A stretch of 64,000 nucleotides of DNA from Trichobilharzia szidati (lineage: Eukaryota > Platyhelminthes > Trematoda > Strigeidida > Schistosomatidae): the NCBI GenBank assembly GCA_944472155.2, contig OX235271.1:29820423-29884422 (forward strand), given 5' to 3'. Below the pieces are notes generated by a model that saw only the letters and a program-made list of their open reading frames with translations, searched no databases and was not told where the DNA came from. Shown here piece by piece: positions 9,540 through 19,909 of this stretch (positions within the stretch are counted from its first letter, which is position 1; the number at the start of each line of letters is the position of its first letter). Made by a program: the position numbers and the translations under genes.

Positions 9540-10290
9540 TACTGCACTTAATACAAGATTCGAAATTTGGATCTTCAGTACTAATGTTAGACGGTTAGTG
9601 CTTCTAAATGGTTCAGAGACGAAAAGCTTGCGTCACAAAAAGGATTTTTTTAATAATAATAATAATTTGCTATATCCCAAAACAGTACTTGTGATACAGA
9701 ATGGAATTCTCAGCATTTTTACTACACTATTGCATCCAGTTAGTACATTATCAATAAATAGAATTCTACATAGATTAAGGAAATCTCAGTACATTATGAC
9801 AACAACATATTGGGATGTCGGTAGCAAAGCCAAAGCTGAACAGTGTTTGAAGGTGTTAGAAAAAGTAGGTGCTGTCATATTTACTGGCGTAAGCGGAAGA
9901 AAGAAACAAAACAGCACATAATAGAAAACCTGCTGGGGACTTTCATAAATGGGCGGATACCCTATCTCCATACTCAAGATCGGATAGCTGACCAGAAAGA
10001 ATAAGCAACAGGGAACTCTGGTAGTCGATGAATTAGCCAAAAACATGTCACCCAGTAAATATGAAGAAGGAAATGGAGATGGGTTGGACGTATGATGAGT
10101 AGATCACTGAGCAATGTCGCACTCCAGGCCTTCCAGTAGAACCTAAATGAGAAACAGTGGATCGGGCGTTCGTGGGTGATATAAATATGATCGTATGAGG
10201 AGGAGATAAAACCTATGGGCGATCGGTTAGCCAGCTAAAGAAGACTCCATAGAACAAATGAGGACCTTAGGGAATGATAATATTTAAATA
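9540..10290 (+). mobile_element. RTE-type retrotransposon remnant, interrupted
   Basis: The piece at 9540-9655 reads a decayed LNGSETKSLRHK (the RTE LYGSETW region). It resumes at about 9940 with the ARWRIG-type segment near CAAGATCGGATAGCTGACCA and the 3' end at about 10230-10290, which runs into (AAT)n. Between the two parts lie about 270 bases of unrelated sequence (9656-9924). Stops and indels are frequent, making this an old copy. Confidence 0.6.
9656..9924 (+). pseudogene. Possible Ty3/gypsy-like RT scrap inside RTE remnant
   Basis: The open frame here continues as INRILHRLRKSQYIMTTTYW DV and then AEQCLKVLEKVGAVIF. The first part resembles the gypsy RT segment in which a helix I..IL..L..S.Y is followed by T...YWQV, and the second resembles the later HL..VFERL..AGL segment; the intervening region would have to be deleted. 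The start shares about 50 bases (AGAATGGAATTCTCAG) with the PLE scrap at 15755-16030. The match is short and could be chance. Confidence 0.3.
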
Positions 10291-10799
10291 ATAATAATGA
10301 CAAATTGTAACTCAAGTTTTTATTATTTGAATACCAGATGTTATCATGAAGCATTGAGAAAATAAAAGGTTAAGAAGCTGCATATATATGGCTACGTTTC
10401 TCTGGGTATGGATTTGTCAGAAAGGCTTATCTGACTACAATCTCAGAATTTACTCCTGGTTAGCAAGTTGGATTTTAAAAACACATCTAATCCTTATGTC
10501 GGTTACTCCATATTTAATAAGTTTATTTCATATATCACGTAGTGATGTACCATAGTGCTCAGGTTCTAAATTGACATATGTCGGTTAAATGATGCAAATT
10601 AATTGATTATCGTGGGCTACACAGCGTAGCCGTATAATTTCAACTGGTCATACGTGACCTCCAACCATGGCTTAGGGGCAGTCGAGAAATAAGTAGTTTG
10701 CTGATGGCTTATAGTCTCTTTATTGGAGGAGTGTGTTTACATTCATGTTTGTATATGTATGCCTTATTGTATTTTTATTTAACTAATATTGTCCCATAA
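10291..10799. other. Unannotated non-coding stretch
   Basis: No coding frame or recognised repeat was found. Confidence 0.45.
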
Positions 10800-11225
10800 C
10801 ATTCAGGTGGAAAATAAGGCTTCAGCCGGACATTCCCTCCTCCCTAGGTCCTCTGTGATGACTTTCAGTTGGCACAACCAATAACCATGGCTTTTGATCC
10901 TTTCCTCAAATGTTCTTATCCATGTCACACTTAGACCCACAACCAACTCGTCGTTTCTCATTTGAGTTCCACGCAGCTGCTTGGGTGTGTATGTGATTTC
11001 ACTCAAAAGTCTCCTTGGAGTACATATTTAACACAACTCTACTTCCTTCTGCACATTTACTCGGTATTGCGTTGTTGGCTGTTTGCTGCCGGAGTTATCA
11101 GTTGCTTGCCATTTTTTTCTGGCCGGCCTTCTAATCTTCAGTAGTATTCGGGGACAGGTTTTGATGAAAGTCTGCATCAGGTAGTTGGAATTGCCACTGT
11201 TAAGTTTCCAAAACACATAGAAGCA
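10800..11225 (-). mobile_element. RTE-type retrotransposon 3' end, degenerate
   Basis: On the minus strand, starting at the 3' end (about 10800), the sequence holds the reversed RTE tail, a decayed EERIKSHGYWLCQLKVITED region, MRNDELVVGLSVTW (GRPRxTW region), and near 11100-11160 a PRILLKIRRPARKKWQ segment equal to the RTE LRIRWPDRI..W motif. Several frame breaks are present. Confidence 0.7.
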
Positions 11226-11399
11226 CTGATGTTAGCAATTGCTGTCTATTTTTAAATTCAAAGCTATTTCAACCTAAATAACTCATATTACTGCTCCTAA
11301 CATGAACTAGACATCCTTTTTATAATGGTGATCATTGAGGAGGAAGACAGAGAAAAAGTACATCTTACTACACGTGGTAGAAGTTTCAGATGATAAAAA

Positions 11400-11640
11400 A
11401 GCACTTAAAGAATTCTGTAGTCGTGTATTTTTTTCATTCTTTATGTTACAGTTGGAACACAGCGCTTCAAGTTTTTTTGTGATTCATTGGCTGCGGTAAG
11501 TGGCATTACTAGTCCCACACCCAACCGTCTTTCTTTTCCAAGCTTAATAACGGTGTTTCGGAACTCCAACTACTTTCTTAGTTAGCAAGCATTCTACTGT
11601 TGTAGTACACTATCACTTGTACTCCCTTCGGCGGTACATA
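11400..11640 (-). repeat. Old, divergent G-SINE copy
   Basis: The reversed G-SINE order is visible: TTGGAACACAGCGCTTCAAG, then CCCACACCCAACCGTCTTTC, then GCAAGCATTCTACTGTTGTA in the place of the tRNA-like head. It is heavily mutated, with no intact box B. Confidence 0.45.
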
Positions 11641-11699
11641 TACTAAAACTGAAAGCAAGACAAGCTTTCAATACTCTCAAGTCTGTGTGGAGGTCAACA

Positions 11700-12222
11700 G
11701 CACTCAGCATCAAAAATAAGATCCGGATTTTCAACTCCAATGTGAAGTCAGTGCTACTCACTATGCGGATCAGAGACTTGCACTGCGCGTCATAAAGAGC
11801 ATCTCAAACAAACTACAGACCCTCATTAACAGTTGTCTTCGCTCAATACCACTCAAGATCAGATGGCCAGCTGGCCTGAAAAGATCAGCAACAGCGAGGG
11901 ATCTCTGGCAATGAGCGAACCAACCCAGCAGGAACCGATTGTGAAACAAATAGGCAGGAAGAAATGGAGATGGATTGGCTGGCCATACTCTGAGGAAACC
12001 ATCCATCAAGTGACATCACCATTGCTCGAGTGGAACCCGAAAAGGAAGTGGCGAGTTGGTCGTCAGCGCAGGGGTGACTTGGAGGAGGTCATGTGAAGAA
12101 GAGATGAAAACGTGTGGGCAGACTTGGCACCAGGTGAAGACTCTAACAGAGAACCGAACGCAATTGACACGTGCAGCTGAAGCCTTATGTTCTTCTAGGA
12201 ATTAAAGGAAACAATAATAATA
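11700..12222 (+). mobile_element. RTE-type retrotransposon 3' end (subfamily a)
   Basis: Plus-strand RTE C-terminus. The sequence has KIRIFNSNVKS, ETCTARH, LRSIPLKIRWP, then AMSEPTQQEPIVKQIGRKKW RWIGWPYSEETIHQ, and ends in GAAGCCTTATGTTCTTCTAG plus AATAATAATATA. It is nearly collinear with the copy at 58340-58825 but has a different 5' truncation point. It is non-autonomous and has no RT core. Confidence 0.85.
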
Positions 12223-12894
12223 TATACTAAAACTGGAATGATACATTAGTCCTAACCAAAGGTGACATACAATATCGTGATGTATTCCATATTTTTGTCG
12301 GGGAAAAGCTTAGAGGACTGCACATCAGGAGTTCCCCATTATCGTATACAGACAAACAGTTCTGTAAAATCGACGTGTACATATAGAAACATTTGATATT
12401 GTGTACTGACATCCACTACTCTAACGGATTTGTTTTGAAGAAAGAAATACGTCAAACATCCGCATTCGTGACAGGATATCATGTCGCTTTCAGTATTTCG
12501 TGCATGATTCCTACGCAGTTACACCAAAACATGCCTCATCAATGAAGTTTAAATAGAATATTATTAGAAATTCTTGCATCAGTTGTCAGCAGTGTACTGC
12601 CATTCTTTGTGAAACCTTGCTTATATAATTAGTGGAACGAATGTAAATATTATTATCATACCTGCTACACTGAGAATATAAACTCTGTTTTTATGTAGAT
12701 CTGAAATATGCAGTCTCTCTGTCTGGATTCCACATCCAACGTGGCACCGAAGTGCAGCAGTTCGAGTTGCCACGTTCCAAATACCACACAAAGGTAGACA
12801 AGAAAATGAGTGAAGAGAATCAATAGAGTTTTGACAAGTTTAAGAGTGAAACAGAATGAGTAATGGTAGAAAGGAATATGAAAGATTGCAGAGA
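12223..12894. other. Unannotated non-coding stretch
   Basis: Open frames near 12227-12412 and 12665-12907 (minus strand) have no recognisable protein signature and are treated as chance. No repeat was recognised. Confidence 0.4.
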
Positions 12895-13210
12895 CTGCGT
12901 AAGCCATTCATAACGATTTTGAGCCATGTCACCTATTGTCTCCAGCCATTGATTCTTAGAGTCCCGAGGGCGGGCCCCAACCCGGAAGTCTGTATCTCCC
13001 TACCTGAATCAGTTTAACTGTCAAGGATTTCATGGATTGATGCCATGTTTTTGTTTGGCCACCGCTTACTCTTTTCCAGCCTGCACCTATATCAGCTAGT
13101 AATGCCCGTTCGTCGGGGAAGGCGATGGTTAGGCATGCGCAGCATGTGACCTAGCCATCTCAATCTATGTAACTCTATAGCCTCTTCGATTGATATTCCC
13201 TCTTTGCTCA
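12895..13210 (-). mobile_element. Non-LTR retrotransposon ORF2 C-terminal scrap
   Basis: On the minus strand the sequence reads the end of a LINE ORF2: HMLRMPNHRLPRRALL-like residues, then GAGWKRV..GGQTKTWHQS, a stretch seen in schistosome non-LTR proteins just before the stop. About 300 bases are preserved with frame damage. The 5' part is gone. It belongs to a different family from the RTE copies ending in (AAT)n. Confidence 0.65.
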
Positions 13211-13449
13211 ACACTAAGCCTAACGTCAACATTACTTACCTTATTATACCACTTAACGTGAGAAAGAGATCGTAGACATCTATGATCAAAAATAGTCAAG
13301 CATATGCTGTCAAGCATAAGTCAGGTGTGTACTAATTTTTATTCAAAGAGATATGAGAGACAAAAGAATATGAAAAAGCAGAAAGATGTCAATTGCAAGG
13401 TATATATCAAAGACCGACCATTCACCAAATAATATTTTTCTTCATTAGT

Positions 13450-13680
13450 CTCAGTGTATCGGCATCTCAGTGGTAGAACACTCTCCGACCACGCATGCGG
13501 TCCGTGGTTCGATCCCCGGTCGGTGCACTACAAAACCTCCCTTAGCCTTCAGTAAGCCTGGTTAATAAGTAAGGCTGGTTGAAAGGTTAGCAGCCGCACC
13601 TCATAAAAAGAAAACTGCAAGAGAAACTCTAAAGCTTAAGGTTGAAGCCCTATGTTTCACTAGGTACACAGAAATTACTC
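13450..13680 (+). repeat. G-SINE, divergent copy
   Basis: The tRNA-like head has TCAGTGGTAGAACACTC (box A) and GTGGTTCGATCCCC (box B), and pairs TCGG with CCGGTCGG. The G-SINE tail follows: AAGGTTAGCAGCC, AAAGAAAACTGCAAGAGAAA, TTGAAGCCCTATGTTTCACT. The central tail is diverged, and no clear TSD was found. Confidence 0.7.
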
Positions 13681-14939
13681 ACTATCAAAATAAAACTTCC
13701 ACCAAGCACAAGGTGACTGAAATAAGTTTCTGTCTGAAAAAAAGGCACATCAAAAACCCAAACTTCAATGTATTTCAGTACTTATTAGTTAATAATAAAC
13801 ACAAATCTAATGAGTGAATTATTTCGTATTTCGTTATTGCGTCTTCAAAGTGTGTTAATCTTTTCTTCATCTTTTTGTTTTCAAGCTATTTACACACAAC
13901 AATATGTACAGAATTCCCGCTTTAAAAAAAAGCTACCAATAACGTAGTTATTCAGTCTAACGGCTTCAGTGTAATACGCTTAATGTGTCAAGAAAACTGG
14001 GTTACAATTATACTACTACTAGTACTATAACTACAACAACTACTACTATTAATACTACTACTACTACTGGTAATAATAATCAAGCCTTTACTTCAGTTTC
14101 TGTGTTCATTTCTTTCTTTCGTTCAAATCAATCTGGCAAATCTGTTCTACGCTTAAAATTAAGGCAGAATAACTGATTCATCACCTGCTTATCGCTACAC
14201 AGATTTATGTTGCATATGTATGCATCATAAATTTTCAAGTGAGTGCTTTATAGCGCTTATCGGTTGGTTAATACATAAGTGATAAAGACTACAGTGTTAG
14301 TATTTTATGCGTGCAAAGTTTTCTGATTTTTCCATATGGTGTTTAGAAAATAGTAGAAAAATATTCATTTAGTGCCTTATATACAGAAATGTATCGGTGC
14401 GCCTTACATAAATTTCCAGTCGAAAATGAAGTTAACACACAAAACGCTTTCTGTCTGATGAGACCTAAACAGAGGGAGCTTTGGGTCTAGATTCCACTGC
14501 TGATCAACAGGAGTCACGTAAACAGAAAGCTTTTGGGTACTACAATGAACAAATGTAGCGTTGGGAGGACAGAGGGTAACTGAATATGGATCAAGTGAAT
14601 GTATGCTTAGTAGTGTTGAAAAATCGGAGTCATTTCAGACTAATGGTTGGCAATGAAGGAGGGTATTTCGATCACTTCACTCAACTATGAATACAATTTA
14701 TATTAATATATAAAACGAACTATAAGAGATACTGCTTCACGGATGATACTTAGTGGTTGGATCTAGGACATGAGGTTTATTCCCACTTTGAAGCTGTCAG
14801 CTGGATGATGCTGATCGCCAGCAAGTGATAATATTTCCAGTGAGACTCAAACCAATCGTCTGTAATTGGGGTTGAAATGTCGACAGATACTCAGTATTTG
14901 TGTCTAAAAGGAAATTCAAAATAGTTTCGACGAAGAATA
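13681..14939. other. AT-rich stretch with trinucleotide array
   Basis: No gene is visible. A (TAC)n-type imperfect microsatellite spans about 14009-14069. A CTGATGA followed by GACC near 14456 lacks the GAAA part of a hammerhead. Confidence 0.5.
14009..14069. repeat. Imperfect (ACT)n microsatellite
   Basis: About 60 bases of ACT, ACA and AAT triplets in phase, giving a run of threonines in one frame. This is simple-sequence DNA, not a gene. Confidence 0.8.
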
Positions 14940-15090
14940 TTGAGTAAAGAGCAAACACAAGCTTGTGGGCAGTCATTGAGCCAGCTAAAAATGACAGCAG
15001 AGACCCGAGACAAGTGTAGATGCGCCTTTGAATATTTGTGTTTCACTCGTAATGCAACCAATGAGGAATAATGCTAATAATATGATCCTT
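14940..15090 (+). mobile_element. RTE 3' end scrap
   Basis: The blocks CTTGTGGGCAGTCATTGAGC, then GACAAGTGTAGATGCGCC, then TTGTGTTTCACTCGTAA and AATAATGCTAATAATATG match the order of the RTE 3' end (GTGGGCAG..; GCCCTATGTTCCACTAGGAA; (AAT)n). It is short and diverged. Confidence 0.5.
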
Positions 15091-15249
15091 AAAGCCGATC
15101 GAATCTCAGTTAACTGATAAATCAAAATGGGGCTTGTGGATCACCTCTCAGATCATTCCTTCATAAACTCCACTATTCTGAGGATGTGAGGAAGGAAAAC
15201 TTCAGTTATAGCTTTGACTTAATGATTACATGATGGTCAATATAATTAT

Positions 15250-15481
15250 TATTTTTTTCCTTCACGTTCCTCAGTGGGACATAGGGCTTCAAGCTAGTGG
15301 CTTGAAGTTTCTGTAGCATTGTTTATTTTACAGGATGGGGTTGGTAGCCTCATGCCCAACCTTTCCTCTTCACCAGCATTACTTCTGGCTTAGTGAGGTA
15401 AAGGAGTGCGTCGGCCGGAGGTCGAACCCCGGACCATGTGCGTGGTCGGTGAGCGTCCTGACCGCTATGCCACCGACTCAA
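15250..15481 (-). mobile_element. G-SINE, full length, 13-bp TSD
   Basis: A well-preserved reversed copy. A poly(T) start (the element's A tail) is followed by AGTGGGACATAGGGCTTC and GATGGGGTTGGTAGCCTCAT, then the head with GAACCCCGGACCATGTG. The direct repeat TCAATATAATTAT flanks it at 15237-15249 and 15482-15494. The exact duplication implies a fairly recent insertion by LINE machinery. Confidence 0.85.
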
Positions 15482-15754
15482 TCAATATAATTATAATACA
15501 CAACAATGAATAAAAATACTTTCAATGCAGACTTGTGTCAGAGTCCTGGTTTCTGAGTTGCATATCTGACCTGCAAACGTGGTTTCCATTTTCATGGCCT
15601 GACGGTACCGTCTGTTTAAATAAATTATGAAATAAGTGTGTCTCATGAAACACTCAGTGATAAATTGTGTTAATAACTGGATGACACTATAAGCACCTTT
15701 TACTGCTCATAATTATATCAATATGTATCCACATGACTTTCAAACTTGCTTTAT

Positions 15755-16030
15755 ATTACTTTATTCCCTCCTGCCTGTTGTTACAATTTTCCATATATCA
15801 GGTATGGGCAATGCGTCATTTCGATTGTATGTGTTTGGTGTTGATTCGATGAAGCAAGGTTCAGTGATTGTTCTCTCTATCCACCCATTTATGTAATCCA
15901 ACTCCAAATACTGAGAATTCCATTCTGTATTATAAGTACTGTTTTTGCAATAAAGTAAATTATTATTATGCTTTGTAATGGTCAAGCACTTTTCTTGGTT
16001 AATTAATCTAACACGATTGAGCACTACATA
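15755..16030 (-). mobile_element. PLE C-terminal scrap
   Basis: An 87-residue minus-strand frame ends DYINGWIERTITEPCFIEST PNTYNRNDALPIPDIWKI. This parallels the end of the better PLE protein at 36676-37314 (RLITESLFIESTPNT..IPEIWKI), including the glutamate of the GIY-YIG fold. The upstream half of the frame does not match and may be another insertion. It belongs to a second, related PLE lineage. Confidence 0.75.
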
Positions 16031-16214
16031 TCTAGATAAATATATTGTTCTGGCAATGTAACTAAACCTGATCTACTAGTTTAACCTCAAACTCATCATA
16101 AGGTGTTTGGTAAATTATATTATTTTGTCTAATTGGATCACTAGGATCCTCATGGTGATAAATTTTGTCTCTAGGTTAGTTAGTTGGTGTTATGACCAAA
16201 ATCGACTCGTTGTG

Positions 16215-16600
16215 GTCCAATTGCGTGAAACCAACCTCTGTATGCCATTCTATGGCTGACAAAAGTTAATTGAAACACACACACAGACACAAGGCGATCC
16301 AACCACACCAAAATGACGGTGATTCGTCAACAAGTCTATGTGGTTCTATTCAACAATGATAACATTAGAAACTAAAAGTTACCTCAACACTATCGTTAGC
16401 GAGCTATGCAGGCAAGAGAACATTCAACTGCAAAAGAAGCATTATAGAAAAAAACATTAGTTAATCCTTATTAGACTGTAAGAAGTGCATGTTAATCAAA
16501 TAGAATATTCTCGGTCAGGCGAGATGAAAACTCTGTCCACAAGAATCGTATATCAAGAATTCTTGAAGACAGTCGAAGGTTGGAATAACCTTTATTCACT
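16215..16600 (-). repeat. Interspersed repeat family E, copy 2 (reversed)
   Basis: This is the reverse complement of the block at 8970-9370, including ACACTATCGTTAGCGAGCTA, AACATTAGTTAATC and ACAAGAATCGTATATCAAGA. The two copies lie about 7 kb apart in inverted orientation. A third copy is at 61010. Confidence 0.6.
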
Positions 16601-17027
16601 TAAACGAAATCACATGATAAGGCAACACATTATCAACGTCTCACAATCAGCCAAAAAGTCATACGAACTGGAGATGAAAACAGTGATAGAAACGAATGAT
16701 GAAGATCAAGCGAACAAATGATAGGCGAATATCGGGAGAATGATATATGGTCTGGTGGGAAACGAATAATGATTATCAAGTTGGCTAAAACTTTGAAATA
16801 GGTATAAATATTGTGATTAGATCGTTCAGTTGAGATTTATCGAACAATTATTCTATTCCACATGGTTTTGCTTCCAACCCAACTCTAGATTTATTTAAAA
16901 TCCTGCTTTAGGCTTCCACAGTTGCTCCTTTATATGGCGATACTATGAAAGCTTCGCATTCCTTATTATTCATATTATTTACTCTACTTTTTCAATTTTT
17001 TCTTATACTTCCTGGCTCGCTGAGACG

Positions 17028-17660
17028 GTGCCACATACATGCAACATAACACTCATCTTGGAAGCATTCAAGATTTCATCGAAAGACAGGATAGAGCAAG
17101 ATTGCATTAAGCAGATTAGAAAGTTTCATTGTAACAATAATATTACTATGAGCGATAAAATGAGCTCAGTTAGTAATGTAGTTTATCACTGTGTACTACA
17201 TCAAATAAACTTAACTTATTCGGTGATATTAGATGGTTGCAGGCGATCGGCAGGAAGCCTTGGACCTAGGTTTCGTGCTAGTTGGCACTCATCAGCAAGG
17301 CATATCTGCAATCTTGAAGGAACTCATGTCCTTTCTGAGATTCGAACCCGCATCACCCAGTGAGGGCTGCAGTCAGAGATGTTACCGCTGAGCTATTCGG
17401 GCTCACGATTGACTTCCTGTAGGACTGTAGTGGATGTCGATGTAATGCCGATTGCCTCCAACCATCTAATATTATCGAATCAATGTGCAGCGTGATGGCG
17501 AGCTACCTAGAATGGTGGCCACATTACAAACCTGACTGATAGAATTCAGTCCACACCAAAGAAAGGACTAGTTACATCACACTAGTTACTAGTGTCCATT
17601 CAAAAAACTTAACTTATGTCAGATTATATTCTACCAAAATGTCCGAATTCTACACTTATA
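17028..17660 (+). mobile_element. PLE 3' tail interrupted by B-SINE unit
   Basis: The sequence at 17100-17219 (ACTATGAGCGATAAAATGAG, TTTATCACTGTGTACTACAT) and 17618-17660 (TATATTCTACCAAAATGTCC) follows the order of the non-coding tail after the PLE gene at 36676-37314. The 385-base B-SINE unit splits it. No protein part is left. Confidence 0.5.
17220..17604. mobile_element. B-SINE composite (minus half + plus half) with 13-bp TSD
   Basis: Bases 17220-17430 are a reversed B-SINE tail and tRNA-like head (GAGATTCGAACCC, GAGCTATTCGG). From about 17445 the polarity switches to plus: tail end GATTGCCTCCAACCATCTAA, then directly the leader GATGGCGAGCTACCTAGAAT down to the palindrome ACACTAGTTACTAGTGT. 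The whole composite is bounded by AAACTTAACTTAT at 17207-17219 and 17605-17617, so it appears to have inserted as one unit. Confidence 0.7.
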
Positions 17661-18204
17661 TTAAGGAACTGAACGATGTTTAGCATTTGAGGAGCATTAT
17701 CAAATTAAGTATATGATGTTTCGCTAGAAGAAACCCATGGTTTAAAATGAAAGTGTCACATATTCATTACACAAATATACATACTGATTCTAGTTTAAAG
17801 CATCAGTTTTGAGATTAAAACGTCTGCACTGTAACCGCAGTCTAATTATGGAACTTGGAACTTTAACAAAAAAAGCTTTATTGTTGTCTGTCTATGTATA
17901 GTGCTTACAGGCTGACACAATTCGACAATAAAACAATACGTAGTCGGGGATGTTTTACTTACATATAATTAATTTTGTGAAATAAAAATTTCAAAACTAA
18001 AAAGTTCTGAATAAGATGAAACCTGGCTACAAGATTCCATTACTAGCTGGTAAAATAAATGTAGATGGTATTTCAACATATAGAAAATATAGAGATCTCT
18101 CGAAGCAGCCTAATATAGCTATATACTAAATGGATCTATGTGAAGGAGCCAAATCAGAAAGACAGTGTGTACATCAGAACAAATAATTAATTATATGACT
18201 GGTT

Positions 18205-18733
18205 GGACGATTTCATCATGAGCTGACATTAGTTAGAGAACCATTGGAAAACCAACTGGGAGTACTGGACAGCCGTTTCGTCCTAGTTTGAGACTCTTCA
18301 TCAGTACGCACCCACAGGGGTTCGAACCCAGGACCTTCTGGTTACAAGGCGAGCTTGTATACCATTAAGCCACCGGGACCCGATCCAATGGCCCATGAAT
18401 TCTAACTTCTGCCAATTCACGATATAGCGCGACCGCTAACCAATGTCTTCGGCGAGTATTTGTCCTCACACCCGGCCTGCTGCACCTTACTGGTCACTGG
18501 CTAGGGGTCACGCTATGTCGTGAATTGGCAGAAGTTAGAATTCATTGGCCATTGGATCGAGTCCCGGTGACTTAATGATATACGAGCTCGCCTTGTAACC
18601 AGAAGTTCCTGAGTTCGAACCCCGGCGTACTGCTGAAGAGTTTCAAACTAGGACGAAACAGATGTCCAGTATTCCCAGTTGGTTTTCCAATGGTTCTTTA
18701 ACTAATGTCAGCTCATGATGAAAATCCTGTAAA
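18205..18733. repeat. Inverted pair of HH-SINEs (head to head)
   Basis: A minus-strand HH-SINE (tail at 18209, hammerhead part TTTCGTCCTAGTTTGAGACT near 18276, tRNA-like head to about 18380) faces a plus-strand copy (head about 18555-18625, hammerhead about 18633-18665, tail to 18733). Arms are about 235 bases with a loop near 50 bases. Both heads keep box A and box B. A single transcript could fold into one long hairpin. Confidence 0.8.
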
Positions 18734-18786
18734 GTATTATTAGTTATTTTCAAGTATTGGTTTTGTAGGGATTTTTTGTTTGATTG

Positions 18787-18965
18787 TTCGGAGGATTTCA
18801 TCATTAGCTGACACCGGGTTCGAACCACGGTGGATGCGTACTGATGAAGAGTCACAAAATTGGACAAAACAACTTTCCAGTACTTCCTGCAGGTTTTCCA
18901 ATTGTTCTTTAACTAATGTCAGCTCATGATGAAAATCCTGTAACCAATCAAATCCTTATAAACCA
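18787..18965 (+). repeat. HH-SINE, 5'-deleted copy with reversed tail stub
   Basis: A reversed tail stub (GGATTTCATCATTAGCTGAC) runs directly into box B (CCGGGTTCGAACC), then GCGTACTGATGAAGAGTC, GGACAAAACA and a plus-strand tail to ACCAACACTTGAATA. The box A region is lost. Confidence 0.75.
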
Positions 18966-19249
18966 ACACTTGAATAATAATACTTTATTGACAGTATAAT
19001 TGCTACTACAATGGGATATCTGAAAAAGAAAAGACGGTAGGTAAACTGCTAGTGGAATAACATAATCTGTTGGATACCACAGACATTAGGCCGTAGCATT
19101 GCTGAGCAAATGATGATAATCTACACACTGGATAGCAATTTCACTTTTTTAGAGACCGAGCGTATCAGCGGCGTACCCTGACTGACTCAGCACAGACAGT
19201 TACATTCGGTGAAACCATTCATAATCCAACTAGACACTGAGTGGACAGT

Positions 19250-19450
19250 TAATACGTAAATTCAAATTCACATTTCAAGATGAAGTTCACCACAGTCTCA
19301 TTTAAAAATCAAAATATGCAGACCATAGTATGTGACCTGCTTGATGCCATAAATAGTGGACTAGGAAGCAAGTGATAATCCACAATGGTTTATACTACTG
19401 ATTGATAGAAAACACTCATGTTAAGTTGTAGTCAAGAGTGTCAGCTTAAT
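19250..19450. repeat. Interspersed repeat family D, copy 4
   Basis: AAGTTCACCACAGTCTCATT, AAATCAAAATATGCAGA and ATGTGACCTGCTTGATGCCA line up with the unit at 4030-4260. Non-coding. Confidence 0.4.
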
Positions 19451-19504
19451 CAAATGAATCTTGGTGAACTTATAAAAATGCTAATGAACAGTAATTTGTG
19501 TTTG

Positions 19505-19755
19505 TAATGTAATCTAGCATGTCACCAGAAGTATCTACATCAGCCTGCTACAGACTTTCATCAGTCGTTGTCTTCGCTGGTTACTGAAGGTTAGATAGCT
19601 GGCAAGAATGAGTAACAAGGAGCTCTGGTGCAACATATTAAAGGAACTTACTGTCAAGTAAACATGGGTCTGAATGGGAGATGGCAGCGACCATGTAAAG
19701 AAGAGATGTAAGTTTGTGGATATGCCGCCGATGGCCTGTGCTCCATTTAGTGCTA
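19505..19755 (+). mobile_element. RTE 3' end, degenerate
   Basis: CTACAGACTTTCATCAGTCG, TTGTCTTCGCTGGTTACTGA and GGTTAGATAGCTGGCAAGAA correspond to the RTE LQTFINNCLRW..RWP(D/E) segment. The gene end (CCTGTGCTCCATTTAGTG) is also recognisable. It is shortened by internal deletions. Confidence 0.65.
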
Positions 19756-19878
19756 AAAAAACGCATATATATGTTTACATATACATATTAAATCTATCAA
19801 TCTAATATAGAGTGTACGGGAAACTCAGCGAAAGGCGTACAAGTTAAACTTCTTCAAACCACAGAAGCAACGGTAATC

Positions 19879-19909
<31 letters not shown>

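Noticed and set aside
13985..14176. A threonine-rich small protein
   Set aside because: It is the translation of an imperfect ACT array.
14450..14500. A hammerhead starting at CTGATGAGACC
   Set aside because: No GAAA strand and no matching helix II are found downstream.
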